Positions 19,585 through 27,544 of a stretch of 50,126 bases of DNA are shown here, piece by piece (the first letter of the stretch is position 1; every line of letters begins with the position of its first letter). The stretch is from contig NZ_CP017675.1 of the NCBI RefSeq assembly GCF_001870225.1, forward strand, positions 484,776 through 534,901. Reading direction: 5' to 3'. This stretch comes from Gloeomargarita lithophora Alchichica-D10 (GTDB taxonomy: Bacteria > Cyanobacteriota > Cyanobacteriia > Gloeomargaritales > Gloeomargaritaceae). The notes under the pieces were generated by a model. That model was not told the origin of the DNA. It saw only the letters and a program-made list of their open reading frames with translations, and did not search any database. The position numbers and the translations under genes were made by a program.

Positions 19585-19590
19585 TATAAT
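19585..19590 (+). promoter_or_regulatory. -10 box of tRNA-Val
   Basis: TGCTATAAT is an extended -10 with perfect TATAAT, 12 bases before the mature tRNA 5' end and just after the RND pump stop codon. The -35 would fall inside the last codons of the pump gene. Confidence 0.5.
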
Positions 19591-19602
19591 CAGAAATCCT
19601 GC

Positions 19603-19674
<72 letters not shown>

Positions 19675-19784
19675 TATACGTCACAATTCATAGGTATTCA
19701 TACCGTCCCACTCACCCCGGTACAGCCTAGCTTTTGCCCCTAGCACTCATTCCTTAATGTCCCACAAAACACCGGGATAACCCG

Positions 19785-19790
19785 TATAAT
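19785..19790 (+). promoter_or_regulatory. -10 box upstream of the integrase gene
   Basis: A perfect TATAAT 49 bases before the integrase ATG, set in GGGATAACCCGTATAATAAG and within an inverted repeat CCGTAT...ATACGG. There is no good -35. The GGGATAA motifs here recur at the right end and may be integrase arm sites. Confidence 0.45.
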
Positions 19791-19838
19791 AAGGGATAGG
19801 ATACGGGAGCGTTTTTAAGGGGGTTTGAAGTTATCCCA

Positions 19839-21035
19839 ATGGGTAAAGGTTTGACTGACACGGCAATACGGGCGGTGCGGAAGGTGGACAAGATTACCCG
19901 CCTATGGGACAGTGCGGGGTTATACCTGGAGGTCATGCCCGAAGGCGGCAAGCGGTGGCGGGTCAAGTATTTTTTTGAAGGGCGAGAGTGTCGGCTATCA
20001 GTCGGGATTTATCCTGAAGTGTCCCTGAAACGAGCTAGGGAACGCCGGGACGCAATCCGGGAAAAAGTGGCGCAAGGTATAAACCCTAGTGTTGAGCGCA
20101 GGGCGGTGAAACAATCTGCCATGAGGCAAGCCGAAACGGTCGAGGCTATAGGCCGGGAATGGTTGTTAAAAAAATCAAATACGATTGCCCCGTCCCATTC
20201 GAGAACTATCGAACAACGATTGCAAAATGATATATTCCCCCACCTTGGAGATTGCCCGATTTCAGAGGTAACAGCCCAAGAATTGCTGAAAACCTTACGA
20301 ATAGTGGAAGGACGGGGCGCATTGGAAACCGCCCATAGGGAACTGAATTACTTATCGCAAATTTGGCGTTACGCCGTTGCAACGGGAAGGGTCACCCATG
20401 ACGTTACCTATTCCCTCAGGGGCGCATTGCCCCCGGTGAAACACGAACATTTTGCCGCCGTCACCGACCCGCCAGAATTGGGCAAATACCTGTCAATGTT
20501 TGACGCTTACCCCGGTGGCGTGATCGTCAGGGCGGGTTTGCGTATCACCCCCCATGTTTTTGTACGCCCAGGTGAACTGAGAACCGCTCGCTGGGTTGAT
20601 ATTGACCTGGAAAATTCAGAATGGCGGTACACCGTGACTAAAACCGATAGCCAGCATATTGTTCCTTTGAGTAGGCAGGTTAAGGAATTATTCCAGGAAT
20701 TATTACCCATAACCGGACGGTTTGAATATGTATTTACAAGTTTTAGAAATAAGAACCAACCTATTAGCAATATGGCCTTGAATGCGGCCTTAAAAAACAT
20801 GGGCATATCCTCAGATATTATGACCGCCCACGGTTTTAGGGCAACCGCTAGGACACTGCTAGACGAGGTTCTAGGCTTCCGTATTGACTTAATAGAACAC
20901 CAATTAGCCCACAACGTTAAAGACCCGCTAGGAAGGGCATATAACCGGACTCAATTTCTAAAAGAGCGTCATATTCTCATGCAGAAATGGAGTGATTACC
21001 TAGACGAATTAAAGGTGAAATATGGGCAATTCTAA
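19839..21035 (+). CDS. P4-type tyrosine recombinase (integrase)
   Basis: A protein of 398 residues. The N-terminal DUF4102-type arm-binding domain is visible (LTDTAIRAVRK...LWDSAGLYLEVMPEGGKRWRVKYFF...LSVGIYPEVSLKRARERRD). The catalytic domain shows Arg in RPGELRTARW near 242, His-x-x-Arg in TAHGFRATART near 331, a second histidine in LIEHQLAH, and the nucleophile Tyr in LGRAYNRT near 368. It would catalyse integration and excision at the tRNA-Val att core 160 bp away. The next gene overlaps its end by 14 bases. Confidence 0.95.
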   Translation: MGKGLTDTAIRAVRKVDKITRLWDSAGLYLEVMPEGGKRWRVKYFFEGRECRLSVGIYPEVSLKRARERRDAIREKVAQGINPSVERRAVKQSAMRQAETVEAIGREWLLKKSNTIAPSHSRTIEQRLQNDIFPHLGDCPISEVTAQELLKTLRIVEGRGALETAHRELNYLSQIWRYAVATGRVTHDVTYSLRGALPPVKHEHFAAVTDPPELGKYLSMFDAYPGGVIVRAGLRITPHVFVRPGELRTARWVDIDLENSEWRYTVTKTDSQHIVPLSRQVKELFQELLPITGRFEYVFTSFRNKNQPISNMALNAALKNMGISSDIMTAHGFRATARTLLDEVLGFRIDLIEHQLAHNVKDPLGRAYNRTQFLKERHILMQKWSDYLDELKVKYGQF

Positions 21036-21720
21036 GCACCCAGGTTATCCCCATGCCATGCGAGACTTCCGGGCATATCTTGTTAAGAGAAAAAAGGACA
21101 TTGATAAGTATTGGAAATGGTTAAACCAAGACCAGAAAATAAAAACTATGTTTATTGAAGGGTGGGAAAACCCGAATAAATCGGAGCTACTCGAAGCCTG
21201 TAATCACGAAAAACTTTATCGGTTCCCGCTTGAAACCGCACGGGAAATATATTGCGGGGTAATGTTTGAAAAACTAGAGGAGCGGCGGCCAATGTTGGAA
21301 AAATTTAAGACTATAAACTTTACCAGGAAAAAGCTACTCGTTCTTGAGCTTGCCCAAAGTTGTTTGATACCGGCACCACCACCGCCAAAAATCACACACG
21401 TTAGGCGGTCGCCTGGGGGTGGCAGAGCTACACCAACCCCACGCCCCCGCTGGGAAAGTCACCCCGTTCCGTGGAATGTGGACGCTGAGCCGGAATTGTG
21501 GACTTCCAGGCAAGAACGCTCAACTGCCCTGACGCAATTGGAAAAACTGGGCTTAGTTCAATGCCAGCGAGAGGGCAGAAAAACGATCCGGGTCGCACTC
21601 ACCCAAGACGCTATCGAGTGGATCAAACTTCTGATTTGGCCTTCTGAACCCGAAGATTCAGAGGCTATTGTAAAGATTTATTACAGTTTTTCCCAAAAAT
21701 ATAGGAAATGTGCAGGTTAG
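21022..21720 (+). CDS. Hypothetical element protein with a winged-helix-like C-terminus
   Basis: A protein of 232 residues overlapping the integrase gene by 14 bases, so it is probably co-expressed with it. The N-terminal half is basic and helical (RDFRAYLVKRKKDIDKYWKWL). A proline-rich linker (around PAPPPPKITHVRR) separates it from a C-terminal piece, ERSTALTQLEKLGLVQCQREGRKTIRVALT, that reads like a winged-helix recognition helix and wing. I do not recognise the family. A DNA-binding role in excision or regulation is inferred. Confidence 0.6.
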   Translation: MGNSKHPGYPHAMRDFRAYLVKRKKDIDKYWKWLNQDQKIKTMFIEGWENPNKSELLEACNHEKLYRFPLETAREIYCGVMFEKLEERRPMLEKFKTINFTRKKLLVLELAQSCLIPAPPPPKITHVRRSPGGGRATPTPRPRWESHPVPWNVDAEPELWTSRQERSTALTQLEKLGLVQCQREGRKTIRVALTQDAIEWIKLLIWPSEPEDSEAIVKIYYSFSQKYRKCAG

Positions 21721-21765
21721 TCATGGTGACTTATTCGGAAGCGGGGCTTGAGTACCATAAACTCA

Positions 21766-21879
21766 TTCGGGTTTTGGCTTTGAGTGTCCTTATGTTGTTC
21801 GGATATTGCTATCGAGTAATAGTATCCTGTTCGGGTTTTGGGTATCGAGTCCATTTAATACGCTGTACTAACGTTAGTA
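21766..21879 (+). promoter_or_regulatory. Direct repeats and 14-bp palindrome upstream of the AlpA-like gene
   Basis: TTCGGGTTTTGG occurs at 21766-21777 and 21830-21841. TATCGAGT occurs at 21810-21817 and 21843-21850. TACTAACGTTAGTA (21866-21879) is a perfect palindrome. All lie in a 221-bp gap before the regulator gene. A further TTACCC-acag-GGGTAA inverted repeat sits at the ribosome-binding site (21921-21936). These are candidate binding sites for element regulators. Confidence 0.5.
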
Positions 21880-21941
21880 ATTGCTTATGGGGCTGTATCC
21901 ACGCTATAGTCAGACTGTTGTTACCCACAGGGGGTAATTTT

Positions 21942-22130
21942 ATGTCTAGTGTATTAAGAAGGTGCGAAGTGTTAAAGAGGCTGGGAATCAGCAAATCCAC
22001 TTTGCAACGTTGGGTCGAGGCGGGGCATTTCCCCCGGCCAATGCAGATCGGCCCCCGTGCCGTTGCGTGGCCTGAGTCTGACCTAACTGTGTTCCTTGCG
22101 AACCGTCAGCGGACTGGGGGTGTCGAATGA
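21942..22130 (+). CDS. AlpA-family regulator (MerR-like helix-turn-helix)
   Basis: A protein of 62 residues from ATG 21942, with GGGGG about 8 bases upstream. CEVLKRLGISKSTLQRWVEAGHFPRPMQIGPRAVAWPESDL is a textbook AlpA/Prophage_CP4-57_regulatory motif: helix-turn-helix followed by a W-x-x-x-D/E tail. In P4-like elements such proteins activate integrase or act as excision factors. The stop overlaps the next start by ATGA. Confidence 0.9.
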   Translation: MSSVLRRCEVLKRLGISKSTLQRWVEAGHFPRPMQIGPRAVAWPESDLTVFLANRQRTGGVE

Positions 22131-22726
22131 TTCACGATTTCAATGAATCGCTAAAAAAATCACAAGACCCGCAGTACGAAACCTTTTGGCAAGAGTGCTA
22201 CAAGCAAGAGTTTGGCGATCAATTAACAGCGGCATTTTCCACCGGGAGCCTTCCCTCGGAGTGGCAACGGGCTGGCATTGACCGCTTAGTTCTCACGAAA
22301 AGCGGCAATACATATTATGTTGACGAAAAACTTCGAGACAACGATTGGGGCGACTTCCTAATCGAGTATGCCTCGGTCGCTCACCGTTCCGGAAACGGGT
22401 GGCGGGTTGAGAAACCGGGTTGGGCGATTGACCCTCAGAAGCGGTGCGATTTCATTCTTTATGGAATCCCCACTGTTGAAAAATACTGGTTCCTGCCGTA
22501 TCACGCCTTGAGAAATGCGGTTGGGGGTAACCTTGCCGAATGGAAAACCCGGTACCGGGTGATTTCGGCGACAAATCAGAAATACCATTCACTGTCAATT
22601 CCGGTGCCGTGGGACGTGTTTTTTAGTGCGTTGGTATCCACCATGAAGCACGATTTACGGATCGCAAAGACCCCGACCGTAAAAAAGTTGTTGAGCCGCC
22701 GTTCTAAAGGAGGTGCCGCCGCCTAA
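22127..22726 (+). CDS. PD-(D/E)XK nuclease-like protein
   Basis: A protein of 199 residues. The segment RAGIDRLVLTKSGNTYYVDEKLR places Asp52 before a beta hairpin and D66-E67-K68 after it, the usual spacing of a PD-(D/E)XK nuclease core. A tryptophan-rich and basic middle and a Lys/Arg-rich tail (VKKLLSRRSKGG) follow. The gene is coupled to the AlpA-like gene by ATGA. It could process element DNA or act in defence or counter-defence. The fold assignment is inferred from motif spacing only. Confidence 0.55.
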   Translation: MIHDFNESLKKSQDPQYETFWQECYKQEFGDQLTAAFSTGSLPSEWQRAGIDRLVLTKSGNTYYVDEKLRDNDWGDFLIEYASVAHRSGNGWRVEKPGWAIDPQKRCDFILYGIPTVEKYWFLPYHALRNAVGGNLAEWKTRYRVISATNQKYHSLSIPVPWDVFFSALVSTMKHDLRIAKTPTVKKLLSRRSKGGAAA

Positions 22727-22810
22727 AACCCCACCACCCGCACAAAAAAACCACCCCTCAGCCCGTGCCGGGGGGTGCAATTCCAAAAATTCTTTCACTC
22801 ACCAACCTAT

Positions 22811-25800
22811 ATGAATATCGTACCAAGTGCAAGCATTGACAGTACAGCGGCAATACAGCACCTAACCCTGTTAGGTTACCAGACGGGCGATACAGTCCAC
22901 CTAAGATTTTTACCAGGTAAAGGCTACAACTTGCCTGCAATTTGCAGAAATTACCCTTTAAGGGCAATTCCCTGGGGTGAAGTCGAGAGCTACCAAAGCC
23001 GGGGTTATGGTGTGTATATTGGCGTGAATGGCGGCGACCGAGACGCAGATATTACCCACGGTCGATCTCTATTTATCGAGTGGGACGATTGCCCCAAGCC
23101 GGAGCAGTGGGAGCGACTGCGAGACCTGGAAGGGCGGGGATTCCCCGCACCGACATTCACAATTGAGAGCCGCCGGAGTGTTCATACATACTGGGTTTTA
23201 CCAGAACCCTTGCCGGTTGAGACGTGGCGAGCGTTGCAAGCGGAACTGCTCAGACTGACCGGTGCAGACCCCACTATTAAGAATCCCAGCCGTCTAATGC
23301 GGTTGGCCGGTTCCTTGCACGTCATGCAGGGCTTGGAACCCGTGGGGTGTCCCCTACAACTGGGGACGGGGCGACCGGTTACCCCAGGCGAGCTAAAAAG
23401 TGGCCTGCGTCAACTTGCCCCACCGCCCCCACCGAATGATCCACCCCAAATAATAGACAATTCACCACCAGGGAACCCGATAGATTTATCAATTTTTCTA
23501 GCCAAAAATCACCAGGATTTAATTAACACGGGGGCGAAAACGGGTTCACGGAATGGCCGTGGCTATGCCCTAGCTTGCGATCTAATCGGTGTGGATTCAT
23601 GGCTCAAAAATTTACGCTTCTCACCCTCTCCAAGTGCCTATGAGCTATTCACAACCTATTGCCAACATTGCCCTAGCGGTGACGGGTGGGACAGTGCCGA
23701 ATGGGATAAAATCTGGCAATCCGCCGCTAATTCTATGCCCAAACCATGCTGTAGTGACAGCGTACTAACAGCACGATTGAAGCGAATTATGGGGGATAAT
23801 GACGAGCCGGAAGGTGAGAAAACAAGCAAGAAGTCAGTCGCTAAATTGTTGATCGGTATTGCCCAAAACGAATGCGACTTATGGCAATCAGACACGGGCG
23901 AGGGTTGGGCTGATATTCTAATCGAGGGAATTAGACATTCTCACCCCTTGAGAAGTGGTCGTTTTAGGAAGTGGCTGGCAGGGCGGCTATGGGCTGACCA
24001 TGAGCTACCCTCGAACTCCGAGGCCATGCAATCATGCCTAACGGTTTTGGAAAGTTTCACCGAATTTGGGGGACTACCAAAACGTAAGGTCTTTTTACGG
24101 GTGGGTGAGCTTGAGGGGTACATATATTTGGACGTTGCCAACGAGCAGAATCAACTTATTGAGGTATCGCCTGCTGGGTGGCGGGTGATTGAATCCACCG
24201 ATTGTCCCGTCCGCTTTGAGCGGTGCGACACTCAAGAACCGCTACCCTTGCCCGTGGCCGGGGGTGACCTTAGCAAGTTGTGGGAAATTATCCCCGTTGC
24301 AACGGGTTACCGGGAAATGGTGCTGGCATGGGAAGCATTTACCCTGATTCCCGCCGGGGCGAAACCAGTACTGACCCTGCACGGTGCCAAAGGTGCGGGG
24401 AAGTCCACCACCGCCAAGTTGCTAAAGCGATTGATTGATCCTGGCAAGGCCGACCTACTGAACCGGGTTGGTGACGGTCAAACCATTGCCACCAATGCCC
24501 GCAGGCGGTTAATTCTTGCCTATGACAACTTGAGTCATTTAACCGCCAGCGAGCAAGACGCTATGTGCCGGGTGAGTACGGGGGGGAGCTTCACCGCCCG
24601 GAAACTATACACCGATCTTGACGACATTTTTTATGAGTTCACCCGCCCACAAATCCTAACCTCGGTGGATTGCATACCAACCCGGAGCGACTTGTTAGAC
24701 CGTTGCCTATTGGTACAAGTCGAGCGAATAGACGAATCTTTGCGCTTGCCCGAAGGTGAGCTATGGCGCAAACTTAACGAGCTTGCCCCGGAATTGTTGG
24801 GGGGATTGCTTGACTTGGTAGCCGCCGGTTTACGCAACCTATCCACTGTCAACGAGCGATTACCTCGTATGGCTGACTTTGCCAAATTTGGGATAGCCGC
24901 CCTAGGGCAAGAATTTATCACCGCCTACCGGGACAATATCGCAACAGCCCAAAATGTTGCAATTGAGAGCAACCCCGTGGCTAGTGCGATCTGCGAATTG
25001 GTGGCTGGGGCAACCTTCGAGGGCACCGCTACCCAACTGCTAACCAAACTCCAAGCCCTGAGCGATTGCCCCAAAATCGCCAAACTAACCAGCCGTGCCC
25101 TGGGGCGAATGCTCAGTAGCAAGGCGTTTGTGCAGGATTTATTTGCCGCCGGGGTGTCGGTGGATTCCTACCGGAAGGCCGGGGGTAAAGAACGGGGCTG
25201 GATCATTTCAAACAATCCCCCACCAGAAAATCCACAACCACCGCCAGGGGATAAACCGCCACCACCGAATGATCCACCACCCCCTGTGACATTTACCACT
25301 GAAAAAAGCTCCTTGGTCTCGTTTGAAGAGTCGAAGGGTGAAACTTTTTTTAACGGGGACGTGACAGCAGATAAACACCAAAAAATAATGTCACAAATGT
25401 CACAAACGTCACAAGCCCGTCAGGGAGCGGATTCTAGCTGTGACATTATCCAGACGGGGAAAACCGATAATGTCACAACCCAGCCCGATAATGTCACAAC
25501 CCCACAGGGAGCAGAACCGGATAATGTCACAAGCCCCGATAATGTCACAAAAACGTCACAGCTAGAACCCCGTCATAGTGCGGGTTGTGACATTAGTGAC
25601 ATTTGTGACATTATTCAAACCCCCTTATCTGGTGTCAGTCCACCCGAATTGAAAAAAGTTACCCCATTTGACTTTCCAAACGAGACCAAGCAACAAAAAT
25701 CGGTGGCAAATGTCACGCCTTTTATGGTGGATTTTGTGCCGGGCGACTTGGTGGTTTATCGGGGGGACGTGCCAGAAATCAAAGCCCTATGGCCTGAACC

Positions 25801-25900
25801 GGTGCGAGTAATCTGCATTACCGGGGGGGTAATGTTGACCCTTCCACTAGCGGGGGGCAAAACCGACACGGTGGGAATTTGGGGTTGGGAATTGATTTAG
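22811..25900 (+). CDS. Primase-helicase replication protein
   Basis: A protein of 1029 residues from ATG 22811; a GTG at 22775 would add 12 residues that do not look family-like. The N-terminal part resembles RepB/AEP-type primases (IEWDDCPKPEQWERLRDLEGRGFPAPTFTIESRRSVHTYWVL, PSRLMRLAGSLH). A proline-rich linker is followed by a helicase-like ATPase with Walker A LHGAKGAGKSTTAK near residue 524 and RRLILAYDNLSHL as the Walker B region. The last 200 residues are low complexity (repeated DNVT, MSQ and CDI) because the DNA there carries the iteron-like array. A short compact C-terminus (GDLVVYRGDVPEIKALWPE) ends the protein. It should initiate replication of the element. Confidence 0.85.
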   Translation: MNIVPSASIDSTAAIQHLTLLGYQTGDTVHLRFLPGKGYNLPAICRNYPLRAIPWGEVESYQSRGYGVYIGVNGGDRDADITHGRSLFIEWDDCPKPEQWERLRDLEGRGFPAPTFTIESRRSVHTYWVLPEPLPVETWRALQAELLRLTGADPTIKNPSRLMRLAGSLHVMQGLEPVGCPLQLGTGRPVTPGELKSGLRQLAPPPPPNDPPQIIDNSPPGNPIDLSIFLAKNHQDLINTGAKTGSRNGRGYALACDLIGVDSWLKNLRFSPSPSAYELFTTYCQHCPSGDGWDSAEWDKIWQSAANSMPKPCCSDSVLTARLKRIMGDNDEPEGEKTSKKSVAKLLIGIAQNECDLWQSDTGEGWADILIEGIRHSHPLRSGRFRKWLAGRLWADHELPSNSEAMQSCLTVLESFTEFGGLPKRKVFLRVGELEGYIYLDVANEQNQLIEVSPAGWRVIESTDCPVRFERCDTQEPLPLPVAGGDLSKLWEIIPVATGYREMVLAWEAFTLIPAGAKPVLTLHGAKGAGKSTTAKLLKRLIDPGKADLLNRVGDGQTIATNARRRLILAYDNLSHLTASEQDAMCRVSTGGSFTARKLYTDLDDIFYEFTRPQILTSVDCIPTRSDLLDRCLLVQVERIDESLRLPEGELWRKLNELAPELLGGLLDLVAAGLRNLSTVNERLPRMADFAKFGIAALGQEFITAYRDNIATAQNVAIESNPVASAICELVAGATFEGTATQLLTKLQALSDCPKIAKLTSRALGRMLSSKAFVQDLFAAGVSVDSYRKAGGKERGWIISNNPPPENPQPPPGDKPPPPNDPPPPVTFTTEKSSLVSFEESKGETFFNGDVTADKHQKIMSQMSQTSQARQGADSSCDIIQTGKTDNVTTQPDNVTTPQGAEPDNVTSPDNVTKTSQLEPRHSAGCDISDICDIIQTPLSGVSPPELKKVTPFDFPNETKQQKSVANVTPFMVDFVPGDLVVYRGDVPEIKALWPEPVRVICITGGVMLTLPLAGGKTDTVGIWGWELI
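25285..25720. repeat. Iteron-like array of TGTCAC motifs within the primase gene
   Basis: About 15 copies of TGTCAC or CGTCAC, nine direct and six inverted, lie in 436 bases. The fullest form GATAATGTCACAA occurs at 25466, 25487, 25520 and 25538. Three tandem 9-bp units run from 25388 to 25414. TGTGACATTATC (25439-25450) and GATAATGTCACA (25466-25477) form a perfect 12-bp inverted repeat with a 15-base loop. Inverted copies also lie at 25285, 25361, 25585, 25596 and 25604. The motif is read in different frames as DNVT, MSQ, CDI and VTF, so conservation is at the DNA level. Confidence 0.8.
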
Positions 25901-26164
25901 CCCTTTGGTGTAAGAGCGCAAGGTCTATTCACCCCTAAAAGAAAAAACAGGGGCATTCTAGGGGATTTTACAAGGGGCAGGACGGCACAGAAAAAAAGTG
26001 AAACCTAAAATAGGGTAGGACTAGACATGAATCGCCATTTTGCCCCGGCGGCGCATAAAACCTAAAGAAAGAACCTCCAAAGTAATGGTTAACAGGGATA
26101 AGGGCGGTTTTACGTCATGCCCCAAGACGGGTTTACCCGGACTTTCCAGGACGGCAAACACAAG
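25901..26164. other. Convergent gap inside the element
   Basis: The 264 bp between the primase stop and the annealing-protein stop hold no credible gene. CCCCT-aaaagaaaaaac-AGGGG (25941-25962) may be a terminator hairpin. On the minus strand a Shine-Dalgarno-like CTTTGGAGGTT near 26082 matches the leaders of the neighbouring minus genes but leads only to an 11-codon frame, possibly a deleted gene. Confidence 0.4.
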
Positions 26165-26581
26165 CTATTTGTCGTATAGGTACAACGCCAACCCAAACTT
26201 ACTAGCGGCTCTCCTAAAAGCCATACTTTCAGCATTAGAACTAGCGTCACCATAGGAGGTTTCTGTCAAGCTATTGGTGCCAGTAGCTTCCCGATAAATT
26301 ACGCCCTCACTGGTGGGAATTGATAACCGCCCTACCAGGAATAAATCACCGGCGGTAGTGTGGATACTCCTAACTTCCCACTGCCAACCGGGAGCATATT
26401 TATCCAATACCAAACAGGCTTTGTGCCAGGGGATATAGCTAATAGTCTTACCGCCTAATCGCTTGGTCTCTAACAGGCTACTGGGGAGCGGTTTAGACAA
26501 GTGTTCAACTATCAGGGATAGCGGCCATTCTCCGGGTTTGGTGGGGACAGTCATAGCAGGTTTAACAGTCATGGCAGTCAT
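26165..26581 (-). CDS. Rad52/22-like single-strand annealing protein
   Basis: A protein of 138 residues from ATG 26581 with GGAGG 8 bases upstream. SYIPWHKACLVLDKYAPGWQWEV and EATGTNSL...YGDASSNAESMAFRRAASKFGLALYLYDK match the Rad52_Rad22 family, including the conserved G-D-A-x-S-N-A-E-x-x-A-F-x-R-A pattern. Phage and plasmid members anneal complementary single strands during recombination-dependent replication. It is the third gene of a leftward operon that likely starts at 27450. Confidence 0.88.
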   Translation of the reverse strand: MTAMTVKPAMTVPTKPGEWPLSLIVEHLSKPLPSSLLETKRLGGKTISYIPWHKACLVLDKYAPGWQWEVRSIHTTAGDLFLVGRLSIPTSEGVIYREATGTNSLTETSYGDASSNAESMAFRRAASKFGLALYLYDK

Positions 26582-26584
26582 AGA

Positions 26585-26617
26585 TTTAACCTCCAAAGTG
26601 TAGGGTTTAACGTTGTA
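26585..26617 (-). repeat. 33-bp leader repeat, copy inside the element
   Basis: These 33 bases, containing the ribosome-binding site of the annealing-protein gene, are identical to 29260-29292 outside the element. The match begins TTTAACCTCCAAAG and ends TTTAACGTTGTA (plus-strand reading). The outside copy is taken as a relic of a related element. Confidence 0.8.
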
Positions 26618-26668
26618 CAAACAATGTTTACAAACCCCGCCTATCAAGGGACGGGCGGGGCATTGTAC

Positions 26669-26836
26669 TTACCAAAGGTCGCTATTTGGGGGAATATCCT
26701 CCAAGGATGAAACGCCCCAGTGCGCCAGCAGTTGTTCCTGAATCATGTCTTGGTGTTCCATTGCCTGACGTTCCCACAATTTAAGAGGCTCCCAAGGGCA
26801 TTCTGGGATGGGCAACAATTCCATTTCAAATTCCAT
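26669..26836 (-). CDS. Small acidic element protein, 55 residues
   Basis: ATG 26836 is preceded by GGAGG at 8 bases, like its two neighbours. The sequence is short and acidic, with many Met, Glu and Trp (MEFEMELLPIPECPWEPLKLW). I do not recognise the family. It sits between the 143-residue protein and the annealing protein in the leftward operon, so it may be an accessory replication or recombination factor, or an anti-host protein. Confidence 0.55.
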   Translation of the reverse strand: MEFEMELLPIPECPWEPLKLWERQAMEHQDMIQEQLLAHWGVSSLEDIPPNSDLW

Positions 26837-26890
26837 GATCGTGTCCTCCAAATAGAAGCCCCCGGCGGTATTGCCAGGGGCGGGGTGAAT

Positions 26891-27322
26891 CTAGGCGTAG
26901 TAACTGTGGTCTTGCGGGTATTCCTTGCACCCGAAGGTTTCAGGTTCCCCAACCGTAGCGGCGGCTAGTTCAGCTTGCCGTTTCTTGTCTTTGCGAATGA
27001 AATAATCAACCATTGCCACCGGGGGGCGGTGCCATTTGATCTCCCATTCGTAGCCGGTGACATACTCCGACCGGCGGGGCAACCGCAGGCCGCTGTCGGT
27101 GGCGTGGTTGTACTTGGTGGCCTTGCCCTGCTCGACCAGGTGCAGATACAAATCCATTGCCTGTCCCTGGGTTTCAAACCCCAGATAAAGAAAGAACTTG
27201 TTTGCCGGGGGGAAATACCCTAGCCGTACCCTGGGTGCGCCCACCGGAGCGCAAATCACTAACCCGCCCTTGTCAGCAATCACCCGCTCGATTTTGGAAC
27301 GGTGACCTTGTGCTGTAGTCAT
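26891..27322 (-). CDS. Hypothetical element protein, 143 residues
   Basis: Starts at ATG 27322, with GGAGG 7 bases upstream; the open frame extends further but that part lacks a start signal. The product is basic (MTTAQGHRSKIERVIADKGG), with a beta-rich middle (VRLGYFPPANKFFLYLGFET) and a helical C-terminus (DYFIRKDKKRQAELAAATVG). No known domain. First gene of the leftward operon, so it would be expressed earliest from the promoter at 27429-27457. Confidence 0.65.
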   Translation of the reverse strand: MTTAQGHRSKIERVIADKGGLVICAPVGAPRVRLGYFPPANKFFLYLGFETQGQAMDLYLHLVEQGKATKYNHATDSGLRLPRRSEYVTGYEWEIKWHRPPVAMVDYFIRKDKKRQAELAAATVGEPETFGCKEYPQDHSYYA

Positions 27323-27428
27323 AAATGAACCTCCAGTAAAAATCTTGGGAATGGAAGGCTTCTGACTCGCACGGGACACCTATGTCCGCTCTCAGGTTGG
27401 GGTTATTTGATTTACCTTCCATATCTTT

Positions 27429-27457
27429 ATAATAAACCGATAACAGTTTATTGTCAA
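27429..27457 (-). promoter_or_regulatory. Leftward promoter with an operator in the spacer
   Basis: On the minus strand a perfect -35 TTGACA (27457-27452), a 17-base spacer and TATTAT (27434-27429). The spacer contains the GATAACAGTTTAT operator-like repeat (27439-27451), so a bound repressor would block polymerase directly. It drives the genes at 27322, 26836 and 26581. Confidence 0.75.
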
Positions 27458-27536
27458 GGGTTTATAGACTGATAACAGTTTATATTTACTTATAGGGTTG
27501 CGGATATGTGATAAGCTATAGCTATAAACCGTTATC
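27439..27536. promoter_or_regulatory. Three operator-like repeats of the element switch
   Basis: GATAACAGTTTAT lies at 27439-27451 and 27471-27483; its inverse ATAAACCGTTATC lies at 27524-27536, eight bases before ATG 27545. The first copy sits in the leftward promoter spacer. The third overlaps TATAAA (27523-27528), the likely -10 of a rightward promoter with TTGCGG at 27498-27503. A perfect palindrome AGCTATAGCT lies at 27514-27523. The layout resembles a divergent repressor-controlled switch. Confidence 0.7.
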
Positions 27537-27544
27537 TGTTGATT

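Noticed and set aside
25285-25720. Repeat array as a possible CRISPR
   Set aside because: The units are short (9-13 bp), in both orientations, with irregular spacing inside a coding sequence. No cas genes are near.
26040-26255. 71-codon plus-strand open frame within the element
   Set aside because: Half of it lies antisense to the annealing-protein gene; no Shine-Dalgarno or family resemblance.
26597-26624. TTGTTT-16-TACACT as a promoter for the Rad52-like gene
   Set aside because: The predicted transcription start would fall on the ribosome-binding site, so the mRNA could not carry it. The gene is more likely read from the promoter at 27429-27457.
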